DNA from: Sandaracinaceae bacterium
GTDB taxonomy: Bacteria > Myxococcota_A > Polyangia > Polyangiales > JAFGIB01
Length of the DNA stretch: 56,771 bases
Direction of reading: 5' to 3'
Assembly: GCA_017881055.1 (NCBI GenBank)
Contig: JADGRF010000106.1
Coordinates: 1 to 56,771, forward strand
Shown: positions 42,224 to 50,324 of the stretch, one piece after another
Layout of the letters: every line of letters starts with the position of its first letter
Position numbering within the stretch: position 1 is the first letter of the stretch
Position numbers and translations under genes: made by a program
The notes under the pieces: model-generated
Told to the model about the DNA's origin: nothing
The model's input: only the letters and a program-made list of their open reading frames with translations
Database searches by the model: none

Positions 42224-43291
42224 TTACAGACCGTTGATCAGCTCGGGCTCGATGTACTCGTCGATCGCCTGCGGCGCGGCGTACACCTTGTTCGCCACGT
42301 TGAAGTCGTCAGCTGTTTTGCTGGAGCCATACAGAGAGTCGAGCCCCGGACCTTTGACGAAGCGCTTCTTCGCGTCGGCCAACGACAAGAAGAACGTGCC
42401 AGGCATTGCGGCCGCGTATTCTTCGGGTTTCACGCCGACTTTCGCCGCCATGATCTTCACCGCTTCGGCCTGCGTCGCGGGATCACGCACGAAGTCCGAG
42501 ATGCGGTACCAAACCTTGACGAACTTCTTCCAGTCCGCTTTGCGCTGCGCGAGGCTCTGCGGGCTGACCACGACCGTGTCGTAGATCAAGCCGGGCACGT
42601 CGGCGCTGGTCCAGATCGCTTTCGAGCCGGCCATCGTGAGCGCTTGACTCGAGGTCGGGTACCACGCGGCGACGGCGTCGACCTGACCAGACGTCAGCGC
42701 TTGCGGCGTCTCCGGCGTCTTGAAGTTCACGAGGGTCACGTCGGATTGCTTCAAACCGACCTTCTGCAAGCCCTGCAGCAGCAGCAAGTGCTCGACCAGC
42801 GTTAGCTCGAGACCGACCTTCTTGCCCTTGAGATCTTTCAGGCTCTTGATGCCGGGCTTCGCGATCACCTTGTCGTTGCCGTTGCTGTAGTCGGTGACCA
42901 AGATCATCTTGCTCTTCGCGCCGGTTGCACCGGTCACCAGCGCATCACCGTTCGTCACCATCACAGCGTCGACCTTGCCGGCGCTGAACGCTTCCATCGA
43001 CGGCAGGTAGTCGAACCAGGAGAACTCGACGTCGAGGCCGGCTTCCTTGAACCAACCTTTCTGGATGCCGACTTCGAATGCGGTCCAGCCCGGCCAGTCG
43101 CTGTACGCGACGCGTAGCGGCGCAGCTTTCGGTGGCGGAGCGGGTTCGGGCGTGGGTGGCGGCGCGGCGGGTGCGGCAGGTGCAGGCGCAGCGGCGGGTT
43201 CGGGCTCGGGCGCCGGCTTATCGCCGGCGCAGCCGATGTAGACGATAGCAGCCAGTAACGAGAGGGTTTGAGTCAGGGTTTGGCGCGTCAC
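42224..43291 (-). CDS. ABC transporter substrate-binding lipoprotein (NMT1/SsuA-like)
   Basis: The 355-residue protein has a lipoprotein signal (Cys21 in VYIGC) and a linker of about 35 residues made almost only of Pro, Ala and Glu. A periplasmic binding domain of the NMT1/SsuA type follows (LRVAYSDWPGWTAFEVGIQK, FSAGKVDAVMVTNGDAL, LKDLKGKKVGLELTLVEHLL, TSGQVDAVAAWYPTSSQAL). The acidic and aromatic residues FSWFDYL near the pocket could suit a cationic ligand such as guanidinium, but this is speculative. It is the first gene of the carboxylase operon, with a 26-base inverted repeat upstream. The GTG start at 43291 follows GCGAGG. Confidence 0.88.
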   Translation of the reverse strand: MTRQTLTQTLSLLAAIVYIGCAGDKPAPEPEPAAAPAPAAPAAPPPTPEPAPPPKAAPLRVAYSDWPGWTAFEVGIQKGWFKEAGLDVEFSWFDYLPSMEAFSAGKVDAVMVTNGDALVTGATGAKSKMILVTDYSNGNDKVIAKPGIKSLKDLKGKKVGLELTLVEHLLLLQGLQKVGLKQSDVTLVNFKTPETPQALTSGQVDAVAAWYPTSSQALTMAGSKAIWTSADVPGLIYDTVVVSPQSLAQRKADWKKFVKVWYRISDFVRDPATQAEAVKIMAAKVGVKPEEYAAAMPGTFFLSLADAKKRFVKGPGLDSLYGSSKTADDFNVANKVYAAPQAIDEYIEPELINGL

Positions 43292-43334
43292 GAGGGCCTC
43301 GCGGGCAAGGGTTTTCGTTGTTCGGACAACGTAC

Positions 43335-43360
43335 GGAAACAGAACATGGTTCTTGTTTCC
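43335..43360. promoter_or_regulatory. 26-base inverted repeat upstream of the ABC/carboxylase operon
   Basis: GGAAACAGAAC (43335-43345) is followed by ATG and then GTTCTTGTTTCC (43349-43360). The arms pair along their length with one extra T. It lies about 45 bases before the binding-protein start, where a repressor or activator site would be expected. A smaller inverted repeat CGTTG/CAACG is adjacent (43317-43331). No regulator gene is adjacent. Confidence 0.55.
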
Positions 43361-43413
43361 GGTTTGCTACGAGGCCGTAAATAGGCTGACACCCGCGCAG
43401 AACATCGCGAGCT

Positions 43414-43427
43414 GCGACGATCGTCGC
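43414..43427. promoter_or_regulatory. 14-base perfect palindrome in the divergent intergenic region
   Basis: GCGACGATCGTCGC reads the same on both strands. It sits between the operon starting at 43291 and the porin starting at 43647, so a dimeric regulator bound here could serve both. The whole gap 43292-43646 contains no gene. I searched it on both strands for the guanidine-I (ykkC) riboswitch core and did not find it. Confidence 0.4.
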
Positions 43428-43646
43428 GATCACGATCGCAGCAGGTCAGCCCGCCGCTGATGGCGGCAGAACACGCCTATTTCGGTTCCCTTGGCGACGA
43501 AAGTGACGAAGTCGAGTCCTGCATCGCGAATATTCATGCGTGCGAAACACGCCGTTCATTCGTGCTGACTAATGCAGCTCTTGTAAGCGGGACGAACGTA
43601 CTCGCGCGTTGCGAGGTGTCACGTCCCAGCACGACGAGAGAAGCTT

Positions 43647-44948
43647 ATGAAACAAACATCGATCACGATCCATGTACGCAACGCATCGCGGGCGGGCAGC
43701 TTGTTCGCCGCGCTCACTTGGCTAGCGGCGCCGTTCGCTGCGCACGCACAGACGCCGCCTCCGGAAGCTGCAGCTCCTGCTGCGCCCGCGGTCGCGGCGC
43801 CACCTGCTGCGCCAACGCCGGCACCGGAACCCGCAGCGCCAGCTCCCGCGCCTGCCGAAGTCGCAGCTCCGGCGCCCATGGCGGAGCCTCCGCCGCCGCC
43901 TGCTCCGCCTCCGCCTCCGGCCGAGGATCCGACGAAGAAGGCGATCACGCTAGACGCGTGGGCGAACATGGTCGGCACGTATGACACGAAGGCCAAGCAC
44001 CTCGGCGAGAGCGGAGCTCTCGAGATCCACTTGGACGGGGCGATCACGGACAAGATCGGCTTGACCGGCAATGTGGTCACCGGCTTCGGCAACGGCACGA
44101 TGAACGCGCCCGTTACGTTGTTGGACGCGATCGGTCGCTTCGACATCACCGATCCGTTCCACGTGTGGGTCGGTCGCATGCTCGTTCCCTCAGACCGTGC
44201 GAACTTCAGCGGCACGTGGTTCGAAGCACCGGTGGCGTATCCCGGCACGTTCGTCCCGGGCGGCCTAGGCGGCGGCCACGCGCAGGGCTCCTTCGTCGGC
44301 CCGCGCGAGGGACCGCAAGGTCGTAACGACGGCGTCACGATCTGGGGCCAGGCCGAAGGCGGCCTGTTCAAGTACTACGCCAGCGCGTTCGATCTGCACG
44401 ACCCCACAAGCAAGCCGCTGTGGTCCGGTCGCTTGAACCTGAGCTTGATCAATCCCGAGCCGGGCTACTACCACAGCAGCACGTACTATGGCGGTAAGGA
44501 TGTCCTCGCGATCGGTATCGGCGCGCAGTTCAAGAAGAACGGCTCGACGTTTGCGCCGACTACTACGCCGGCCACGGCTCCTGCTAAGCCCGACGACTAC
44601 GGCGAGTTCAACGCGGACATTCTGTTTGAGAAGAAATTCGACGCCGGCACGCTCGACCTCGAAGGCGCATTCTACAAGTACACGGGTGCCAACGAGCTCT
44701 ACACGCACTCGTACCTGGCCCTGGCCAGCTTCCTGTTCCCGCAGGAGATTGGGCCCGGTAAGCTGCAACCGCTCGTGCGCTTGCAGGGCGCGAAGATCAA
44801 GAACAGCGATACGGCGACCTCGATCGAGGTGCAGCTGGGCTATCCGATCGCGGCGTACGGTGCGCGCATCGCGCTCGGTTTCACGCACACCAAGATCGGC
44901 CCCGGCAACAGCGACGCCATCTACCTGGGTACGCAGCTGCTCAAGTAG
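43647..44948 (+). CDS. Outer-membrane porin with Pro/Ala-rich periplasmic linker
   Basis: The 433-residue protein has a Sec signal (cleavage near AAHAQ), then about 60 residues of almost pure Pro/Ala/Glu. A beta-barrel-like region follows from about residue 100, with alternating strands (ALEIHLDGAITDKIGLTGNV, LFKYYASAFDLHD, LGYPIAAYGARIALGFTHTK) and a C-terminus AIYLGTQLLK. The barrel resembles phosphate-selective porins O/P and related channels, but selectivity cannot be read from sequence. It is divergent from the ABC/carboxylase operon and convergent with the allophanate hydrolase gene. It could therefore supply the small nitrogen compounds both operons use. Confidence 0.75.
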   Translation: MKQTSITIHVRNASRAGSLFAALTWLAAPFAAHAQTPPPEAAAPAAPAVAAPPAAPTPAPEPAAPAPAPAEVAAPAPMAEPPPPPAPPPPPAEDPTKKAITLDAWANMVGTYDTKAKHLGESGALEIHLDGAITDKIGLTGNVVTGFGNGTMNAPVTLLDAIGRFDITDPFHVWVGRMLVPSDRANFSGTWFEAPVAYPGTFVPGGLGGGHAQGSFVGPREGPQGRNDGVTIWGQAEGGLFKYYASAFDLHDPTSKPLWSGRLNLSLINPEPGYYHSSTYYGGKDVLAIGIGAQFKKNGSTFAPTTTPATAPAKPDDYGEFNADILFEKKFDAGTLDLEGAFYKYTGANELYTHSYLALASFLFPQEIGPGKLQPLVRLQGAKIKNSDTATSIEVQLGYPIAAYGARIALGFTHTKIGPGNSDAIYLGTQLLK

Positions 44949-44964
44949 TCGAATGTCCCGCCAC

Positions 44965-46767
44965 TCACTTGGACTTAGCTAGATACGCACGAAAGCCGCC
45001 GAGGGCAGTGATGTCCTCGGCGGCTTCGAGCGCGTAGCTCTCGCAGACGAAGCCCTTCACCGACTCGCCGTCTTCACAGGTCAGTGTTCCGATGCCGAGC
45101 GGTGCCGCGATGCCGCCTACGAACGCACCGAAGGCCGAGACCGGAACGTCCCAAAGCTCGATCTCGATCGCCGCGCCGCCGCTCGACACGCGCAGCAGGC
45201 CCGGCTTCAGCGGCTTCGTTCCCGCGAGCACGAACAGCTTGTAGGCGGGCGCGGTGCGCGTCTGCTTCACGAAGCTCGCGCCGGCATCGACCAGCTGGTG
45301 ATTGAGCGGAAGGCCACGCAGGTGCGCGCCGACGACGGCGAGGCGCACTGTCGGTGTCGGTCCCGCGCTCGGTGTCGCAGAAGCCTCTGGGCGCGAACGC
45401 CGCAGGCGCGAGCGGCCGGCGCCGAGGTCCAGGCGTTCTTGGAAGCCGAGACCGAACGCATCGAGCTCGCGATCCTTGCCGCAGGGCATGACCAGCGTGA
45501 CGCCGAACGGAAGGCCACCGGGCTTGAAGCCTGCGGGCACGGCTAGCGCCGGATAACCCAGGAAGTTCACGAAGCGCGTGTAGATGCCGAGGCGATCGTT
45601 GTACATGCGCGGATCGCGCTCGTCGTCTTCGATCTTGTAGATGGTCGGCGCGGTGGGCAGGACCATGACTTCGATCTCGTTCCAGCTGCTCTCCACGCGC
45701 GCGCGCAAATGCTCCAGCTCGTACGACGCGCGAAACGTGTCGGCTGCGCTGAAGCGCTCGCCCGCCATGATGATGCCGCGCGTGGTGGGCAAGCAGGCAT
45801 TCGGATGCTGGCGAATGAAGTCGCCCACGGCGAGCACGCGCTCGGCAAGCCACGGTCCGCCGTACAGAAGGCCGCCGATCTCGGCGAAGGGCGCCCAGTC
45901 CAGCTCGACTGGCGTGCCACCGAGCTCGCGTAGCGTGGCCAGGGCCTGCGCGTAGCAGCGCTCGGCCTCGGCGTCGCCGAAGAACTCGAGCTGCGCTGCG
46001 CGCGGAGTGCCGAAGCGAAAGCGCGGTGGAGCAGCTGCGACAGCGAGTGAGGGCACTCCGTCGTCATGCATGATCTCACGCACGGCGGCCGCGTCGTCGC
46101 AGCGCAGCGCGAACACCGACACGCAGTCGAGCGAACGGCACGCAGGCACCACGCCTTCAGTCGAGATCAGCGCGCGCGTGGGCTTGAGCCCGACGACATT
46201 GTTGAGCCCGGCCGGGACGCGACCGGAGCCTGCTGTGTCGGTGCCGAGCGCGAACGTGACATGGCCCGCAGCCACAGCAACGCCGGAACCCGAGCTCGAG
46301 CCGCCGGACACGTAGGCGGGATCGAATACGTTGTGGCACGCACCGTACGGAGAGCGTGTGCCGACGAGGCCCGTGGCGAACTGGTCCATGTTCGTCTTGC
46401 CGAGGCACAGCGCGCCCGCAGCGAGCAAACGTTCCACCGCAGGCGCCGACTCCTCGGGCACGTACGCGAAGTCGGGACACCCTGCGGTCGTCGGGACGCC
46501 CGCGAGATCGATGTTGTCCTTGATCGCAAACGGAATGCCCCACAGCGGCAGGCGCGGATCTTTGGCATACGTGCCGAGCGCGCGCGCGCGAGCGAGCACC
46601 GCGTCCTTGGGCAGCAGGTGGATCCACACGTTGGGATCGCGACCCTGGGCGATGCGTGCGTACAGCGCCTCGACCAGCCGTTCCGGGTCGAGATCGCCCG
46701 AGGCGTAGGCGTCGCGCAAGGTGCTGAGATCCAAGCCGCCGTCAGTTGCCGACCACGTCACGGTCAC
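44965..46767 (-). CDS. atzF: Allophanate hydrolase
   Basis: The 600-residue enzyme hydrolyses allophanate to two ammonia and two CO2. The amidase-signature domain (about 1-450) has the full Ser-cisSer-Lys triad: K83 in PFAIKDNIDLAG, S158 in GGSSSGSG and S181 in GTDTAGSGRVPAG. The C-terminal domain (about 475-600) matches the allophanate-hydrolase-specific domain that decarboxylates the intermediate (LAVVGAHLRGLPLNHQL, AYKLFVLAGTKPLKPGLLRV). Length is typical of AtzF/DUR1-type stand-alone enzymes. The GTG start overlaps the cupin stop by four bases. It is the common end of both nitrogen branches in this region. Confidence 0.95.
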   Translation of the reverse strand: MTVTWSATDGGLDLSTLRDAYASGDLDPERLVEALYARIAQGRDPNVWIHLLPKDAVLARARALGTYAKDPRLPLWGIPFAIKDNIDLAGVPTTAGCPDFAYVPEESAPAVERLLAAGALCLGKTNMDQFATGLVGTRSPYGACHNVFDPAYVSGGSSSGSGVAVAAGHVTFALGTDTAGSGRVPAGLNNVVGLKPTRALISTEGVVPACRSLDCVSVFALRCDDAAAVREIMHDDGVPSLAVAAAPPRFRFGTPRAAQLEFFGDAEAERCYAQALATLRELGGTPVELDWAPFAEIGGLLYGGPWLAERVLAVGDFIRQHPNACLPTTRGIIMAGERFSAADTFRASYELEHLRARVESSWNEIEVMVLPTAPTIYKIEDDERDPRMYNDRLGIYTRFVNFLGYPALAVPAGFKPGGLPFGVTLVMPCGKDRELDAFGLGFQERLDLGAGRSRLRRSRPEASATPSAGPTPTVRLAVVGAHLRGLPLNHQLVDAGASFVKQTRTAPAYKLFVLAGTKPLKPGLLRVSSGGAAIEIELWDVPVSAFGAFVGGIAAPLGIGTLTCEDGESVKGFVCESYALEAAEDITALGGFRAYLAKSK

Positions 46768-47189
46768 GGTGTCTCCTCCTCGGGTTCGCCAACGCGAACC
46801 CGCTCGGGTTCGCCAACGCGAACCCGCAACCCGGTGAAGCGAACGGGCGCTTGCCAGATCGCGAGCACGACGCAGCCGTCTTCGCTCGCGACCGTGTGCT
46901 CCGTGTCGTGTCCGTGGATCACCAGCGTGCCGACGTCGTAGCGCTCGCGCTGATCGCGCTGCGCACCGGCCAGAACGAGGATGTGCTCGTAGCCGCTGTG
47001 CTTATGCGTAGGAATGCTGGCGCCCGGCTGATAGCGCAACAGCGCCGCCGACGGACCCACGCTGCCATCGCCGTGCAAGCGCACGATCTCGACGCCTTCA
47101 TGGAACGGCTGCCACGCCAGCTCAGCGAAGCGCGGCTTCGCATCCGTTCCGAACAAGTCGCGCAGCACCAAGCGATCGGGACTCAACAT
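46764..47189 (-). CDS. Cupin-domain protein (ChrR-type cupin)
   Basis: The 141-residue protein is a single cupin barrel. Metal-ligand motifs are IPTHKHSGYEHILVLAG (motif 1: H-x-H, E, H region) and a motif 2 region around VIHGHDTEHTVASEDG. It resembles the cupin_7/ChrR C-terminal group, which binds zinc and may sense or stabilise enzymes. There is no anti-sigma N-domain. The C-terminus repeats RVRVGEPE twice, encoded by a tandem DNA repeat. It lies between BiuH-like and allophanate hydrolase genes, with which it is coupled. A role in this pathway is inferred from position only. Confidence 0.75.
   Translation of the reverse strand: MLSPDRLVLRDLFGTDAKPRFAELAWQPFHEGVEIVRLHGDGSVGPSAALLRYQPGASIPTHKHSGYEHILVLAGAQRDQRERYDVGTLVIHGHDTEHTVASEDGCVVLAIWQAPVRFTGLRVRVGEPERVRVGEPEEETP
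46782..46825. repeat. Tandem 24-base repeat, each unit a perfect hairpin, at the cupin 3' end
   Basis: GGGTTCGCCAACGCGAACCC occurs at 46782-46801 and 46806-46825. Each copy is an 8-base perfect stem with a CAAC loop. The period is 24 bases and keeps the reading frame, giving RVRVGEPE twice. It lies just before the coupled allophanate hydrolase start and could slow ribosomes or act as an mRNA structure. Confidence 0.7.
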
Positions 47190-47210
47190 GCGGCGGTTCG
47201 CGAACGTACT

Positions 47211-47897
47211 TCATCCGATCTCCTCCAGCAAGGCGCGCGATGTCGCGACTGCACCAAACACGCCGCCCTGCATCTTCACCATGTGCAGCGCAGCCAAGTG
47301 ATTGCCCATGTCCGTCGCCGCGCAGCAGTCCGAGAGCAGCAAGCACTCGAAGCCGCGATCGTTGGCCTCGCGCATGGTCGTGTGCACGCAGACGTCGGTC
47401 GTGATGCCGGTCAGCACGATGTTCTGGATGCCGCGCAAGCGCAGCAGCATCTCGAAGTCGGTCGCGTAGAACGAGCCCTTGCCGGGCTTGTCGATGATCG
47501 GCTCACCGGGGAAGGGCGCGAGCTCAGGGATGATGTTCCAGCCCGCTTCGCCGCGCACCAGCACGCGACCCGCAGGGCCCGGATCACCGATGCCTGCGCC
47601 GAGCTGTCGCGAGCGCCAGCGCTTGTTCGCCGGTAGATCCGAGAGATCCGCGCGGTGTCCTTCGCGCGTGTGCATCACGTGGTAGCCGCCTTTGCGCATC
47701 GCACGCAGCACGGCGGAGATCGGCTCGATGCACGCTCGCGTCTGCGAGATGTCGTAGCCCATCAAGTCGACGTAGCCGCCCTTGCCGCAAAAGTCCGTCT
47801 GCATGTCGATCACGACTAGGGCGGTGTTGTCGGGGCGAAGGTTGCCGTTGTACGGCCAGGCATAAGGTTCGGATTGTTTTACGAGCAAGTTAGCCAT
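47211..47897 (-). CDS. biuH: Biuret amidohydrolase-like cysteine hydrolase
   Basis: The 228-residue isochorismatase-fold enzyme has the Asp-Lys-Cys triad as D31 (VVIDMQTDF), K137 ([10 protein letters not shown]) and C170 ([11 protein letters not shown]). Its N-terminus ([17 protein letters not shown]) and the segment [16 protein letters not shown], as well as [20 protein letters not shown], are closely like what I recall of characterised rhizobial biuret hydrolase. I therefore favour BiuH over ureidoacrylate hydrolase (RutB) or other relatives. BiuH turns biuret into allophanate and ammonia, which fits the allophanate hydrolase two genes downstream. It lies 9 bases after the permease gene. 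The identity comes from memory of the family and needs an alignment. Confidence 0.75.
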   Translation of the reverse strand: MANLLVKQSEPYAWPYNGNLRPDNTALVVIDMQTDFCGKGGYVDLMGYDISQTRACIEPISAVLRAMRKGGYHVMHTREGHRADLSDLPANKRWRSRQLGAGIGDPGPAGRVLVRGEAGWNIIPELAPFPGEPIIDKPGKGSFYATDFEMLLRLRGIQNIVLTGITTDVCVHTTMREANDRGFECLLLSDCCAATDMGNHLAALHMVKMQGGVFGAVATSRALLEEIG

Positions 47898-47906
47898 GCG
47901 TTTTCA

Positions 47907-49520
47907 TCACTCCGCGGGCGCGGGCAGCGCCTCCTGCAACAGGTCGTCGGGCTGGCGTTGTTCGGCAGTCAGCGGGACCACGGCGCCGAGCTTGGCACAG
48001 GCTAACAGCATCACGGATACGCCGAAGTAGCTGAAAGCGACCACGGGCGTCTGTCCGATGCCGATCGCTTCGCCGTGCATGAAGCCGAAGAACGGGAGCA
48101 CGGCAGCTGCCAGCGCGAACGCGGCTGCCTTCGTGAAATCGCGGTCGATCACGAATACGCCGATCGCGCCGAGAATCAGGCCACCGATGATCGCGCCGCC
48201 GCCCATGATCGAGAGGCCTTCGTAGAGCACGCCGACTTGGCTGAGCTTGTCGAGGCCGACGGCGTGCGCGTTGGTGCCGGCCGCGCCGAGCGCGTTGTCG
48301 ATCTGCAGCTTGCCCCACGCCGCCAAGTGCGGCGTGAGCGCGAGGATGATCGCGGGCGCGTGACGCTTCGGCGTCTCTTGGAACGCTTGCGCGCCGATCA
48401 GCATGCCGATGTAGAGCAGGATCGGCGAGATCGCGACCACAGGCACGAGCGACACCATCACCGAGATGATGCCGAGCCAGGAAAGAATGATCACCGTGAC
48501 GCCGGTGGCCGCCGAGTAGCCGATGCGTCCGCCCATCGCCTTCCAGCCAGGGTGGCCGATGTACACCGCGTTGATGAACGGATTGCCCATCATGCAACCG
48601 ATCAAGCTGACGACGCCGTCGGCCGTGAGCACACGCGTGGTTGGGTAGCTGTCACCTGCAACGGCTGCGCTCTCCACGTTGTCCATGGCCTCGACCAGGT
48701 CGTAGATGCCGAAGGGAATCGCGGTCACCAGGATCACGCCCAGGAACTGAAAGCCGCCGAAGACGTGGCTGAACGCGGGCGTCGGCACCGCGACGTGGAA
48801 CGCCGCGAGCGATGCACTGAGCTTGGCCACGCTCATGCCGCCGTAGTTCAGCCCGAACGCGTTCGAGCCCCAGGCGATGGCGGTGCCAACGCCGATCGCA
48901 ACGAGGCCCGCCGGAATGCCCTTGAAATAGCGCACGCCGCCGAACCAGCTCGCCAAGATGATCAGAAAGCAGGTCACGCCGATCACCGGCGTCATGAACA
49001 TCTCCATCGCGGGGCGCATGGAGATGAACGCGATCGATACGCCAGCGAGCGTGCCGAGCAACGCTGCGCGCGGCGTGATCTTGCGAATTACCGGCGCGAT
49101 GAAGCCGCCGATCATGAGCACGAAACTCTGCAGGAAGACCCAGGTCAGGCCGGCTTCCCAGCCCTTCACGGGATCGCCGGTCTTGAGCGCGATCGGCAGC
49201 ATGATCACGAACGTGACCACGAACATGTGTGGCACGCTGATGCCCGACGGCAACGCGCACACGTCGTCGCGTCCCGTTTCTTCTGCCAGCTTGTACGCGA
49301 GGCGCGCGTAGTACAGCGTGCTCAAGCACAGCATCAACCCGGTTGCCGGCAGGATGCGGCCGAACACCAGCTCGTCCGGCATCTTCAGGACGAACCGCAA
49401 CAACCCGGTCAACACCAACAGGTTGACGAGAATGTTGGTTCCGAAGCCGAAGTAGGCGTTCCAGTCGCCCTTCGTCCAGATCGCAGGTTTCGTGGTCGAG
49501 CTTGGGATCGCGCTGGGCAT
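47907..49520 (-). CDS. NCS2-family (AzgA-like) nucleobase/amide permease
   Basis: The 537-residue inner-membrane protein has about 12-14 hydrophobic segments. It starts GDWNAYFGFGTNILVNLLVL and contains PSGISVPHMFVVTFVI, IPFGIYDLVEAMDNVESAAV (binding-site region with conserved E and D/N) and CMMGNPFINAVYIGHPGWKA. It resembles the AzgA-like side of the NCS2 family, which imports purines, pyrimidines or related compounds with protons. Here it sits between two isochorismatase-fold hydrolases, so its cargo may instead be biuret, triuret or another ureide. It closes with LPFFGFMHGEAIGIG and a short polar tail. It lies 19 bases after the first hydrolase. Confidence 0.85.
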   Translation of the reverse strand: MPSAIPSSTTKPAIWTKGDWNAYFGFGTNILVNLLVLTGLLRFVLKMPDELVFGRILPATGLMLCLSTLYYARLAYKLAEETGRDDVCALPSGISVPHMFVVTFVIMLPIALKTGDPVKGWEAGLTWVFLQSFVLMIGGFIAPVIRKITPRAALLGTLAGVSIAFISMRPAMEMFMTPVIGVTCFLIILASWFGGVRYFKGIPAGLVAIGVGTAIAWGSNAFGLNYGGMSVAKLSASLAAFHVAVPTPAFSHVFGGFQFLGVILVTAIPFGIYDLVEAMDNVESAAVAGDSYPTTRVLTADGVVSLIGCMMGNPFINAVYIGHPGWKAMGGRIGYSAATGVTVIILSWLGIISVMVSLVPVVAISPILLYIGMLIGAQAFQETPKRHAPAIILALTPHLAAWGKLQIDNALGAAGTNAHAVGLDKLSQVGVLYEGLSIMGGGAIIGGLILGAIGVFVIDRDFTKAAAFALAAAVLPFFGFMHGEAIGIGQTPVVAFSYFGVSVMLLACAKLGAVVPLTAEQRQPDDLLQEALPAPAE

Positions 49521-49539
49521 GGCCGAACCTGTTCTTTCT

Positions 49540-50202
49540 TCAACTGATGGCGGCGAGCAGTCGTGACGAGTCCGTGACCCAACCGAAGATTCCGCCTTGG
49601 GCCTTGATCATTGCCAGGCCCGCGGCGTGAAACTCCGGGAAGTAGGAACCGCAGCAGTCAGCAGGAACGATGCAGCGATAGCCGCGATCGTTGGCTTCGC
49701 GCACGGTCGTGTGCACGCACACCTCGGTCGTGACCCCAGTCACGATCAGATTCTCGATCTCGCGATCGACCAACACCGACTGAAGCTCGGTCGCGTAGAA
49801 CGCGCCCTTGCCAGGCTTGTCGATCACGACTTCGCCCGCGATCGGGTACAGCTCGGGGATCAGATCGTGGCCCGCTTCGCCGCGGATCAAGATGCGACCC
49901 ATCGGGCCCGGGTCACCGATGCGCTTGCTCGGTGTGCCGCGCTCGAGCTTGGCGGGCGGTGCATCCGAGAGATCGGGCTTGTGACCTTCGCGGGTGTGAA
50001 TGATCGGCAGCTGCAGCGAGCGGAACGCGCTCAGCACGCGCCCGAGCGGGGCGACCACTTTGCCCAAGAGCGATACGTCGTTGCCGAGCGTCTCGCCGAA
50101 ACCGCCCGGCAACAAAAAGTCGCGCTGCATGTCGATCAAGACCAGCGCGGTGCGTTTCAGGTCAATCTCGATGTCGGCCGGCTCGGCCTTTACGGTGGTC
50201 AT
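49540..50202 (-). CDS. Second isochorismatase-fold amidohydrolase (BiuH/TrtA/RutB relative)
   Basis: The 220-residue protein keeps the triad as D24 (VLIDMQRDF), K129 (VIDKPGKGAF) and C162 (GVTTEVCVHTT). It is clearly paralogous to the BiuH-like enzyme three positions away, sharing HTREGHxxDLSD and REANDRGY. It lacks the N-terminal YNGxLRPDN segment and the FCGKGGYVD loop, so its substrate should differ. Triuret (as in TrtA), ureidoacrylate or another N-carbamoyl compound is possible, and the choice is open. The ATG at 50202 (MTTVKAEPADIEI) was preferred to one 8 codons upstream. It is the first gene of the five-gene allophanate operon. Confidence 0.8.
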   Translation of the reverse strand: MTTVKAEPADIEIDLKRTALVLIDMQRDFLLPGGFGETLGNDVSLLGKVVAPLGRVLSAFRSLQLPIIHTREGHKPDLSDAPPAKLERGTPSKRIGDPGPMGRILIRGEAGHDLIPELYPIAGEVVIDKPGKGAFYATELQSVLVDREIENLIVTGVTTEVCVHTTVREANDRGYRCIVPADCCGSYFPEFHAAGLAMIKAQGGIFGWVTDSSRLLAAIS

Positions 50203-50264
50203 GTGCGGTGCTCTCTGGCATCCCACATAGCCGGGTCGGCGTTTCGGCGACTTTTCGCGACCGT

Positions 50265-50280
50265 AAAAACGCGAGTTTTT
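50265..50280. promoter_or_regulatory. A/T-armed inverted repeat upstream of the amidohydrolase operon
   Basis: AAAAAC (50265-50270) and GTTTTT (50275-50280) enclose GCGA, 62 bases before the operon start. On the minus strand it could also act as a weak terminator for the acyltransferase gene that ends at 50325, but the stem has little GC. The rest of the 50203-50324 gap shows nothing else. Confidence 0.35.
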
Positions 50281-50324
50281 CGCGCTTGGCGCGCGTTTCA
50301 GTCGTGGCCGCGCTCACGTTCGCC

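Noticed and set aside
43292..43646. Guanidine-I (ykkC) riboswitch expected before the carboxylase operon
   Set aside because: The characteristic core sequences were not found by eye on either strand, so only the inverted repeats are reported.
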